Assembly (NCBI GenBank): GCA_023428515.1
Contig: JAEYXI010000240.1
Location: 1-5,072 of the forward strand
Reading direction: 5' to 3'
DNA from: Pseudomonadota bacterium
GTDB taxonomy: Bacteria > Pseudomonadota > Alphaproteobacteria > Rhizobiales > Rhizobiaceae
Length of the DNA stretch: 5,072 nt
How positions within the stretch are numbered: the first letter of the stretch is position 1; every line of letters starts with the position of its first letter. The position numbers and the translations under genes were made by a program. Shown piece after piece: positions 1 through 5,072 of this stretch. Below the pieces are notes generated by a model. That model had not been told where the DNA came from. It ran no database searches and saw only the letters and a program-made list of their open reading frames with translations.

Positions 1-120
1 GGGGCTGCCCGCCGGCCGCTCAATCCATCCGTATGGGACGGGACCGCCACCTCCACGGCCCCCCAGCCGGTGCGGGCGGGGCTGGATGGGGTGGCCGGCG
101 CGAAGCCGGCCGCGAGCTGA
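1..120 (+). CDS. C-terminal tail of the gene upstream of virB8 (possibly VirB6), 5' end outside window
   Basis: An open frame enters from the left edge and ends at TGA 118-120, giving 39 residues rich in Ala, Pro, Gly and Thr (it ends AGAKPAAS). Nearly all of its codons end in G or C, matching the genes downstream, so this is very likely the true reading frame. No membrane segment or conserved domain is visible in this piece. By position, directly before virB8, and by its low-complexity hydrophilic nature it fits the variable cytoplasmic or periplasmic tail of VirB6, the polytopic inner-membrane channel component. That identity is inference from gene order only. It has no cysteine, so it is not a VirB7 lipoprotein. 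VirB5 or another operon member cannot be excluded. Confidence 0.55.
   Translation, partial: GAARRPLNPSVWDGTATSTAPQPVRAGLDGVAGAKPAAS
91..113 (+). other. GC-rich hairpin at the end of the upstream gene, just before the virB8 ribosome binding site
   Basis: GGCCGGC at 93-99 pairs perfectly with GCCGGCC at 105-111 around the five-base loop GCGAA. The stem can be extended by T92-G112 and G91-C113. No T-run follows, so it is not a classical intrinsic terminator. It sits inside the last codons of the upstream gene and ends about nine bases before the Shine-Dalgarno sequence of virB8. It could modulate mRNA stability or coupling, but in DNA this GC-rich a chance stem is also plausible. Confidence 0.35.
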
Positions 121-121
121 G

Positions 122-127
122 AGGAGG
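122..127 (+). promoter_or_regulatory. Ribosome binding site of virB8
   Basis: A perfect AGGAGG lies here, directly after the stop codon of the upstream gene. Two ATG codons follow in tandem, at 130 and 133. The gap is only two bases to the first and five to the second. If AGGAGG is the pairing core, the second ATG is the better-spaced start. If the upstream GAGG at 121-124 pairs instead, the first ATG fits. Confidence 0.7.
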
Positions 128-129
128 GG

Positions 130-801
130 ATGATGGTGCCTACCAAGAACCTCGACGAGTATTTCGACAGGGCGCGCCGCTTCGATCAGGATCGGGTGAT
201 CGCTGCGAACCGCTCGGGCAAGGTCGCCTGGACGATCGCCGGATTGTCGGGCGCCGTCGCGCTGGTGGCTGTCGCGGCCGTGGCTGGCCTCACGCCTCTC
301 AAGACGGTAGAGCCCTTCGTTGTCCGGGTCGATAACTCGACCGGCATCGTCGATGTCGTGTCCGGCCTGAAATCGGGTCCGCTCGAATATGACGAGGCGG
401 TCCGCAAATGGTTCGCGGCTCGCTATGTCCGCGCCCGTGAGGGCTTCGCAGCCAGCGAGGCGGAAGACAGCTTCCGGTCGGTCATGCTGATGTCCGCACC
501 GACGGAACAGGCGCGGTTTGCGGCCTGGTTCAATGGCCGCAATCCCGAGAGCCCCCAGAACATCTATGGGGAGCGGGCGACGGTCCGGATCAAGATCAAG
601 ACGATTGCGCTGATCGGCTCGAACGTCATGCAGGTCCGGTATCTGCGCACGATGACGCGGGGCGATGAGGTGAACCAGACGCACTGGATCGCCACGCTGA
701 CCTATTCGTTCGTCAACGCGCCGATGTCCGAACAGGACCGGCTTGTGAACCCGCTGGGCTTCCTCGTGAGCGACTTCCGCGCTGATCCGGAGGCAAACTA
801 A
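130..801 (+). CDS. virB8: Type IV secretion system protein VirB8
   Basis: VirB8 is a bitopic inner-membrane protein whose periplasmic domain, an NTF2-like fold, helps assemble the channel and contacts VirB9 and VirB10. The 223-residue product has the expected plan: a short charged cytoplasmic N-terminus (residues 1-31), one hydrophobic membrane segment (about 32-54) and a periplasmic domain to the end. Family signatures are visible: LTPLKTVEPFVVRVDNSTG right after the membrane segment, and a C-terminus around 207-223 containing NPLGFLVSDFRADPE. The length is close to the usual 220-240 residues. A strong AGGAGG precedes two tandem ATG codons, so the true start may be 133 rather than 130, a difference of one Met. 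The TAA stop overlaps the virB9 start by one base, which suggests translational coupling. No truncation or missing signature is seen, and the family assignment is secure. Confidence 0.94.
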   Translation: MMVPTKNLDEYFDRARRFDQDRVIAANRSGKVAWTIAGLSGAVALVAVAAVAGLTPLKTVEPFVVRVDNSTGIVDVVSGLKSGPLEYDEAVRKWFAARYVRAREGFAASEAEDSFRSVMLMSAPTEQARFAAWFNGRNPESPQNIYGERATVRIKIKTIALIGSNVMQVRYLRTMTRGDEVNQTHWIATLTYSFVNAPMSEQDRLVNPLGFLVSDFRADPEAN

Positions 802-1673
802 TGCGGCGCCTTGTGACCCTTTCTGCAGCCGTGTTCCTCGCCGTCGTCGGCCCGGGCGGCGGGGCGTTCGCTCTTGAGACCCCGGTGGCGGGAGCGCGTG
901 ACAGCCGGGTGCGCTTCGTGGCGTTCGAGCCATACCAGGTCGTAAAGATTGTCGGCTCGCTGCGTTCATCGGTGCAGGTCGAATTTGCACCCGATGAGGA
1001 GATCGTGCACGTCGCCACGGGCAACAGCATCGCCTGGGAGGTGGCGCCGGCGGGGAGCATTCTGTTCCTCAAGCCGCGCGAGAAGCAGCCGCTGACGAAC
1101 CTTCAGGTGGTTACGGCGCGTCGGGATGGCTCGAAACGGAGCTATCAGTTCGAGCTGACCATCCGTGAGGGCGCTGTTGGTCCCGGCTCCGACACCTATT
1201 TCCTTGTGAAATTCCGCTACCCCGGCGACGAGGCCGAGGAGCGGCGCCGGATAGCGGCCGCGAGGGCGGAAGCTGAGAAGGCGAACCAGGCCGACAAGGT
1301 GCTCGAATTCCATGGGGCGTTCGGGCCGCGTAACTGGCGCTACTCGGCGCAGGGTTCGCAGGTCATCGAGCCGGCGTCGGTCTACGACAATGGCAAGGTC
1401 ACGACGTTCGCGTTTTCCGGGAACACCCAGATTCCTGCGATCTATATCGTGAACGCCGATGGGTCTGAGAACCTGGTGCCCAGCTCGACCGATGGCGATC
1501 TCGTCATGGTCCATGCCATCGCCGCGAAGTTCGTGCTCCGGCGCGGCCGGGAAGTCACCTGCATCTTCAACGAGGGCTTCGTTCCGGCCGGAATCAATCC
1601 GGGCACGGGCACCACCTCGCCGTCGGTGCAGCGCGTGATGAAGCCGACCGCTACGGCTACCCCGGCACAGTGA
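801..1673 (+). CDS. virB9: Type IV secretion outer-membrane core protein VirB9
   Basis: VirB9 forms the periplasmic and outer-membrane core complex with VirB10 and, in classical systems, the lipoprotein VirB7. The 290-residue product begins with a Sec signal peptide (MRRLV, hydrophobic stretch 5-20, likely cleavage after AFA at 22-24). The N-terminal VirB9/TrbG domain starts near residue 34 (DSRVRFVAFEPYQVVKIVG). A charged Ala/Glu/Arg-rich linker follows (about 144-166). The C-terminal beta-sandwich carries the NWRYS motif at 178-182, then IPAIYIVNADGSENLV. The tail contains GTGTTSPSVQRV, a common VirB9 ending. The start is supported by GGAGG at 789-793, seven bases before ATG, and by the signal peptide. 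The start overlaps the virB8 stop (TAATG). The only cysteine is C254, in the C-terminal domain. There is no lipobox, so VirB9 itself is not a lipoprotein. Confidence 0.94.
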   Translation: MRRLVTLSAAVFLAVVGPGGGAFALETPVAGARDSRVRFVAFEPYQVVKIVGSLRSSVQVEFAPDEEIVHVATGNSIAWEVAPAGSILFLKPREKQPLTNLQVVTARRDGSKRSYQFELTIREGAVGPGSDTYFLVKFRYPGDEAEERRRIAAARAEAEKANQADKVLEFHGAFGPRNWRYSAQGSQVIEPASVYDNGKVTTFAFSGNTQIPAIYIVNADGSENLVPSSTDGDLVMVHAIAAKFVLRRGREVTCIFNEGFVPAGINPGTGTTSPSVQRVMKPTATATPAQ

Positions 1674-1683
1674 GGAAGATCCG

Positions 1684-2841
1684 ATGTCTGATGCCGACCA
1701 TGAGAAAGATGGCCTCGCTGGTGAGCGGGGCGCGCTTCGCGCCGCACCAAGTCGTTTTGGGCTCGACGTCAGGAAGCTGCTGGGTGGGGCGGCGTTTATC
1801 GCTGTTGGTGCCGCGGCTCTTGGCTATTCCTCGCTCGGAAACGAGAAGCCGGATGGGCTGGCCAAGCCGGATAATGTCATCCGCTCGAACGTTCCCTATG
1901 AGCCGGCGCCGGTGCAGCTGCCGAAGGTAGAGCCGGTGCCGGCCCCTGTCCGGGAGCGTGCCGCCGCCGTCTTGGCGCCCGTGCCGCAGGAAGAGCCTGA
2001 CCCGCTTTTGGGGTCGGCAACCCGGGCGCCGGTCATCGCCTTCACTGCGGGAACCGCACGCGGCGGCATGGGCGCGCCGCGCACGCCCAATGATGACGCC
2101 TATGTGCCCGTGCAGCAGCAGCGATCCGATGACGAGGCCCGGTTTCAGGGGCTGTTGAAGCCGACGATCCTGGAAGGATCGAAGGCGGGCACTCTGGGAA
2201 ATCGCAACTTCATCGTGGCGATGGGCGCTTCGATTCCGTGTGTGCTGGAGACCGCGCTTTCGTCGGACCAGCCCGGGTTTACCAGCTGCGTCATTCCGCG
2301 CGACGTGCTCTCGGACAATGGGCGCGTGGTGCTGATGCCCAAGGGCACGCAGGTAGTGGGTGAATACCGGGGCGGGCTGCGTCGCGGTCAGAGCCGGCTG
2401 TTCGTGCTCTGGACGCGGGCGAAGACGCCGGATGGCGTCATCGTCTCCCTGGCATCGCCGGCGACGGACGGCCTCGGCCGGGCTGGGTTTGATGGCTATG
2501 TCGATACCCATTTCTGGGAGCGCTTCGGCGGCGCCATCCTGATGTCGATGATGAGCGACATTTCGAGCTGGATCGGAGATGAAATCTCCAAGGGCAGCGA
2601 AGTGTCGGCCACTCAGACCACAAGTTCGGGCGAAGACGCCGCCGCCATCGCCGTGGAACAGTCGATCAATATCCCGCCGACCCTGATCAAGCACCAGGGC
2701 GAGGTGGTGTCGATCTTCGTCGCACGCGACCTCGATTTCTCCAACGTCTACGCGCTGAAGGTCACGGAACCGCTCAACAAGATCTACGATCGCGGCGTTC
2801 TCGGTGACTTCGGCATTGCCGATCCAATGATCACGAAATAG
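1684..2841 (+). CDS. virB10: Type IV secretion core channel protein VirB10 (TrbI/VirB10 family)
   Basis: VirB10 spans the cell envelope, anchored in the inner membrane and lining the outer-membrane pore, and senses ATP use by the ATPases. The 385-residue product has a cytoplasmic N-terminus (1-31), a membrane helix (about 32-48), a Pro-rich periplasmic spacer (about 70-107) and a C-terminal TrbI-type beta-barrel. Family signatures include IPCVLETAL (Cys186), PGFTSCVIPRDV (Cys202), GTQVVGEYRGG and the final IPPTLIKHQGEVVSIFVARD from residue 330. The segment near 277-297 (FWERFGGAILMSMM) begins the outer-membrane antenna region. Cys186 and Cys202 could form a periplasmic disulfide, which is inference. 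GAGGAAG at 1672-1678, overlapping the virB9 stop and five bases before ATG, fixes the start. The length is close to that of well-known VirB10 proteins, and it looks complete. Confidence 0.95.
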   Translation: MSDADHEKDGLAGERGALRAAPSRFGLDVRKLLGGAAFIAVGAAALGYSSLGNEKPDGLAKPDNVIRSNVPYEPAPVQLPKVEPVPAPVRERAAAVLAPVPQEEPDPLLGSATRAPVIAFTAGTARGGMGAPRTPNDDAYVPVQQQRSDDEARFQGLLKPTILEGSKAGTLGNRNFIVAMGASIPCVLETALSSDQPGFTSCVIPRDVLSDNGRVVLMPKGTQVVGEYRGGLRRGQSRLFVLWTRAKTPDGVIVSLASPATDGLGRAGFDGYVDTHFWERFGGAILMSMMSDISSWIGDEISKGSEVSATQTTSSGEDAAAIAVEQSINIPPTLIKHQGEVVSIFVARDLDFSNVYALKVTEPLNKIYDRGVLGDFGIADPMITK

Positions 2842-2870
2842 GCCGCCGGCCGCAACTCGGGGACATAGCG

Positions 2871-3935
2871 ATGACTGCCAGGCAGGACCCCTTGGTCGTG
2901 CGGGCGCTCCTGCGCCCGTTCGATCCGTTCCTTACCGACGACTCGGTTTTCGAGATCGTCGTCAACCGGCCGCAGGAGGTGCTTGTCGAGCGCCGCGACG
3001 GGTGGGTGGCTCATGCCTTCCCGGAGCTGACGTTCGATGCCTTGGCGAGCCTCGGCCGGGCGGCTGCGGCCTGGTCGCAACAGACGATATCGGATGCGCA
3101 CCCGCTGCTCTCGGCAACGCTGCCGGCCGGGGAGCGCATCCAGATCGTGTTTCCGCCGGCGGTCGGCGCCGGAACGGTGTCCATCACGCTGCGCAAGCCA
3201 TCGTCCAAGACTTTCACGCTCGACGAGCTCGGTACGTTCGGGCTGTTCGACGACGTGAGGGCTGTTGCCGAGTTCAATCCGGCCGATGAGAAGCTGATCG
3301 CCTTGCACCGCAGCGGCGACTGGTTGGAATTCCTCCGACAAGCCGTTCGCGCGCGCAAGAACATCGTGATTTCGGGCGCCACAGGGAGCGGCAAGACAAC
3401 TCTGTCGAAGGCCCTGATTGCCCATATCCCGCTGGATGAGCGGATTATCACTGTCGAGGACACGCCGGAGCTGGAGATACCCCAGACGAACGCGGTGAGG
3501 CTCTTCTACTCGAAGGGAGGGCAAGGGGTGGCCAAGATCGGGTCGACCCAGCTGCTCGAATCGTGCATGCGGATGCGGCCGGATCGGATCTTGCTGCAGG
3601 AGCTGCGCGACGGAACGGCCTTCGATTACATCGTCAACGTCAATTCGGGGCACCCGGGCTCGATTACGACGGTGCATGCTGATAGCGCGCTGCTGGCGAT
3701 CGAGCGACTGACGCTGCTGGTGAAGCAGAGTGAAGCCGGCCGCGATCTCGCGCGTGATGACGTGCGGGCGCTGCTGACGACAATGATCGATGTCGTCGTG
3801 CAATGCCACAAGGTGGCGGGCCGCTTCCGCGTCACCGAAATCGACTTCGCGCCGGCGCGCATGCGGGAGGCGAATGCCGCCGGCGGGGATGCACGGTCGA
3901 CGGTCTCGGCACGAAACGCGGGGCTGGCGGCATGA
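2871..3935 (+). CDS. virB11: Type IV secretion ATPase VirB11
   Basis: VirB11 is a hexameric traffic ATPase on the cytoplasmic face of the inner membrane that drives pilus assembly and substrate handover with VirB4 and VirD4. The 354-residue product has the N-terminal domain (about 1-150) and the RecA-like C-terminal domain. Visible motifs are Walker A GATGSGKT at 169-176 (Lys175), the Asp box ITVEDTPEL with Glu196 and Asp197, Walker B MRPDRILLQELRDG with Glu244, and the His box GHPGSITTVHAD at 260-270 (His269). All catalytic residues are present. The ATG is preceded by GGGGA at 2859-2863, seven bases away, and by a 29-base gap after virB10, the loosest junction in the operon. The last 20 or so residues after the conserved FRVTEIDFAP form a variable Ala-rich tail. 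The TGA overlaps the ATG of the next gene (ATGA), implying that the next gene was once translated with virB11. Confidence 0.96.
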   Translation: MTARQDPLVVRALLRPFDPFLTDDSVFEIVVNRPQEVLVERRDGWVAHAFPELTFDALASLGRAAAAWSQQTISDAHPLLSATLPAGERIQIVFPPAVGAGTVSITLRKPSSKTFTLDELGTFGLFDDVRAVAEFNPADEKLIALHRSGDWLEFLRQAVRARKNIVISGATGSGKTTLSKALIAHIPLDERIITVEDTPELEIPQTNAVRLFYSKGGQGVAKIGSTQLLESCMRMRPDRILLQELRDGTAFDYIVNVNSGHPGSITTVHADSALLAIERLTLLVKQSEAGRDLARDDVRALLTTMIDVVVQCHKVAGRFRVTEIDFAPARMREANAAGGDARSTVSARNAGLAA

Positions 3936-4279
3936 ACTCCATCATCCTCTGTGAAAAGCCGTCCCAGGCCCGCAATCTGCGCGCCGCCCTTGGCGATCGG
4001 CATGGCCGCATCCTGGCGGCGCAAGCCCAAACGAAGCAGGGTCAAATCGCTCGCGGTATCCATGTCGGATCGTCCTCTTTGCTGTCCATGAGCCGACACG
4101 CGAACGGTCGGCAGCCTGCCAAATTCGAGATGCTCTCGTTATTTACGCGATGGTCTAGCTTGAACGTCCGGTTCAGCGAACTTTGGTCTGAAAGCCGCCA
4201 GTCTGTAACCGGCCGCGGAGCGGTCTGTCGGCAAAGCGCCCTCATGTCGGACGTTAAGGTCAGCACTGCCGCTTCCTGA
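3932..4279 (+). pseudogene. Truncated type IA DNA topoisomerase (topoisomerase III / TraE-like) remnant
   Basis: The first 31 codons match the start of the TOPRIM domain of type IA topoisomerases: ILCEKPSQARNLRAALG, then GRILAAQ. The Glu of CEKP is the conserved TOPRIM glutamate. In intact relatives AAQ is normally followed by GH and several hundred more residues, including the active-site Tyr. Here the reading changes after Gln31 (codon at 4022-4024) into sequence with no topoisomerase character and runs to TGA at 4277-4279, 115 residues in all, against roughly 600-700 expected. No other frame downstream restores the family. The start overlaps the virB11 stop as ATGA, so the gene was probably the next operon member. 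An intact enzyme would relax or decatenate DNA, fitting a role in plasmid transfer or maintenance; this remnant cannot do so. A short chimeric peptide might still be made. Confidence 0.8.
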
Positions 4280-4285
4280 AAGCCG
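4188..4285. repeat. Ten-base direct repeat CTGAAAGCCG, two copies
   Basis: CTGAAAGCCG occurs at 4188-4197 and again at 4276-4285, 88 bases apart. The flanking bases are loosely similar (CCGCCAGTCT and CCGACACTCC). The repeat lies entirely inside the gene-poor region. It may mark two degraded copies of a longer intergenic element. A ten-base match on its own is weak evidence. Confidence 0.4.
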
Positions 4286-4341
4286 ACACTCCAACTGGCT
4301 ACGCTGAGGATCGTGATTGCGCCCGAAGCGATCGTTGGCCT

Positions 4342-4372
4342 CGGAGCGAAAGCAGGATGCTATTTCGCTTCG
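4342..4372. other. Extended hairpin in the intergenic region
   Basis: CGGAGCGAAA at 4342-4351 pairs over ten positions with TTTCGCTTCG at 4363-4372, with one G-T pair. Inside this, GCA at 4352-4354 pairs with TGC at 4358-4360 around the loop GGA, leaving TA at 4361-4362 as a bulge. No T-run follows on either strand, so a terminator is unlikely. An alternative stem, CTTCGGC 4368-4374 with GCCGAAG 4393-4399, would compete with it. Confidence 0.5.
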
Positions 4373-4410
4373 GCAAGCGCTACGGCCTCCAAGCCGAAGG
4401 CTCTGTCCAC

Positions 4411-4431
4411 GAGTAGGTTGGCTACCTACTC
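4411..4431. other. Perfect 8-bp hairpin in the intergenic region
   Basis: GAGTAGGT at 4411-4418 is the exact inverted complement of ACCTACTC at 4424-4431, with the five-base loop TGGCT between them. It has no adjacent T-run and no start codon or ribosome binding site close by. It could be part of a palindromic intergenic repeat or a bidirectional structure downstream of the two converging transcription units. Confidence 0.5.
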
Positions 4432-4561
4432 CTCCGCAATGTCATTTACCCAGTCGCCTGTCTGCGACGGCGGCAGTCTCGAAAATTCCAGCCGTGCGGG
4501 ATGTTTAGGCCCCGAGCGAGAGAGGTCCGGCCGCTAATATGATGCCAGTGATCGCCGGTGC

Positions 4562-5072
4562 CTATCCCGTTCGGCGGGCTTCGTTCAGCGCCTGAATGAG
4601 TTCGGCGGCATAGCGTTGCGCGCGATGGCGGTCCTGTTCCGGGCGCGCATGCTCGGCAAGATGCAAGTAGGCGTCCAGCAGCAATTCACAGAGCGGGCCG
4701 ACGTGCCGCGGGTCGGCGATGCCGGCCAATCCCGGCAAGGTCGACAGGGTGAAGGGATTTGCCTCAAGGTCGCGGCTGCGTGTCCCGGCTTCCCGCGCCA
4801 GTGACGCGCGCTCCGGCCGTTGCAGGGCGGCCCCATGCTGCTCGAACAATCCGGCAAGCCGCTGTTCGAGCGCCGCCAGATCGAACGCGCCGGTATCGGC
4901 ATTCCGCGACCGTATTTCATGAAAGGCGCGCCGGCGCTCCTTACGCAAGGTGGCGACATGGGCCAGTTCCTCCCGCGCCATGCGTTCGGCCGCCAGCCGC
5001 ACCTCCGGTGTCGGTGCGTGGGCGGCGACATAGCTCCAGAAGATGAAGGCCCGCTCCTCGTTGCGCACCGCC
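4562..5072 (-). CDS. Ferritin-like (rubrerythrin-type) di-iron domain protein, 3' part only
   Basis: A frame on the minus strand enters from the right edge and ends at TAG (4564-4562). About 169 residues are visible. Counted from the GTG at 5068, it reads NEERAFIFWSYVAAHA (Glu5) and then AREELAHVATLRKERRRAF, with the ExxH pair Glu34 and His37. This pattern of a helix with a lone Glu followed by a helix with ExxH is the second half of a ferritin-like four-helix di-iron bundle. The first half (Glu and ExxH) should lie beyond the window, so the GTG at 5068 is probably internal. An Ala codon precedes it in frame, which agrees with this. After residue about 60 comes a Leu/Ala/Arg-rich helical C-terminal region (AFDLAALEQRLAGLF and LCELLLDAYLHLAEHA) of unknown role. 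Related proteins handle iron or oxidative stress, but the substrate is not known here. It converges on the T4SS operon and looks functionally unrelated. Confidence 0.7.
   Translation of the reverse strand, partial: AVRNEERAFIFWSYVAAHAPTPEVRLAAERMAREELAHVATLRKERRRAFHEIRSRNADTGAFDLAALEQRLAGLFEQHGAALQRPERASLAREAGTRSRDLEANPFTLSTLPGLAGIADPRHVGPLCELLLDAYLHLAEHARPEQDRHRAQRYAAELIQALNEARRTG

Larger units (their letters stand above)
4025..4561. other. Gene-poor scar region between the broken operon end and the ferritin-like gene
   Basis: About 540 bases without a convincing gene. Open frames of 60-75 codons exist on both strands (for example 4313-4537 on + and 4042-4266 on -), but none has a good ribosome binding site with recognisable protein features. 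By hand count 4081-4440 is 59% GC (214 of 360). The stretch contains a direct repeat, two clear hairpins (4342-4372 and 4411-4431) and smaller palindromes such as GGCAGCCTGCC at 4110-4120. It resembles intergenic filler that I associate with sphingomonad genomes, but this is memory, not a search. No intrinsic terminator with a T-run is seen for either the T4SS operon or the convergent ferritin-like gene. Confidence 0.6.

Noticed and set aside
1657..2694. 345-codon open frame on the - strand opposite virB10
   Set aside because: It is a shadow frame of a clearly identified gene in high-GC DNA. Its translation is Arg/His-rich with no family signature.
3571..3615. Altered Walker B in VirB11 (Gln before Glu244 in place of the more usual Gly)
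   Set aside because: The catalytic Glu is present, and Gln or Ala at this position occurs in other VirB11 ATPases as far as I recall, so it is ordinary family variation.
2784..3809. 341-codon open frame on the - strand opposite virB11
   Set aside because: It is a shadow of virB11, which has all its ATPase motifs on the + strand. The antisense translation shows no domain.
4042..4266. 74-codon open frame on the - strand in the intergenic block
   Set aside because: No protein features are seen, and it overlaps the direct-repeat region. It looks like a chance translation of repeated intergenic DNA.
4411..4431. Intrinsic transcription terminator
   Set aside because: The hairpin is perfect, but neither strand has a T-run after it and it is AT/GC mixed with only 8 pairs, so I list it only as a hairpin.
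4313..4537. 74-codon open frame on the + strand in the intergenic block
   Set aside because: There is no ribosome binding site at good spacing, its composition is Ser/Ala-rich like random translation, it overlaps two hairpins, and it shows no recognisable domain.
1..5072. CRISPR array, tRNA or rRNA gene, insertion sequence ends, or origin of transfer
   Set aside because: No regularly spaced repeats, no cloverleaf-like segment, no transposase frame with terminal inverted repeats and no recognisable nic-site region were seen on reading both strands.

Overview
This window holds the downstream part of a VirB-type (P-type, MPF-T-like) type IV secretion operon on the + strand. It is followed by a broken gene and a gene-poor scar region, then by the 3' part of an unrelated gene on the - strand. 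High GC content, strong G/C preference at third codon positions and the style of the VirB proteins point to an alphaproteobacterium. A sphingomonad (Sphingobium, Novosphingobium or Sphingopyxis type) is my best guess, because the gene-poor stretch resembles intergenic filler I associate with that group. That is recognition from memory, not a search result. The operon is most likely on a conjugative plasmid or an integrative conjugative element, but no relaxase, coupling protein, origin or integrase lies in the window to confirm this.

Layout: 1-120 is the last 39 codons of an upstream gene, probably virB6. Then come virB8 (130-801), virB9 (801-1673), virB10 (1684-2841) and virB11 (2871-3935), tightly packed: virB8/virB9 overlap by one base, virB9/virB10 are 10 bases apart, virB10/virB11 29 bases apart. 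A start codon overlapping the virB11 stop (ATGA, 3932-3935) opens a gene with the N-terminal TOPRIM motif of a type IA DNA topoisomerase (topoisomerase III / TraE-like). Its similarity stops after about 31 codons, so it is a remnant. The stretch 4025-4561 has no convincing gene and carries several hairpins and a short direct repeat. From 5072 down to 4562 on the - strand lies the C-terminal part of a ferritin-like di-iron protein that enters from the right edge.

How the genes work together: VirB8 is the bitopic inner-membrane assembly factor. VirB9 and VirB10 build the outer-membrane core channel, with VirB10 spanning from the inner membrane. VirB11 is the cytoplasmic hexameric ATPase that switches the machine between pilus building and substrate transfer. 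All four look intact. No VirB7 lipoprotein is present between the upstream gene and virB8 or anywhere else in the window. The topoisomerase remnant suggests that related, intact operons continue with a DNA-processing gene coupled to virB11, and that here the operon was cut off by a deletion or rearrangement near position 4025.

I found no clear new system. The points most worth a second look are the rearrangement junction at about 4025, the structured gene-free region, and the single cysteine of VirB9 in the absence of a visible VirB7.
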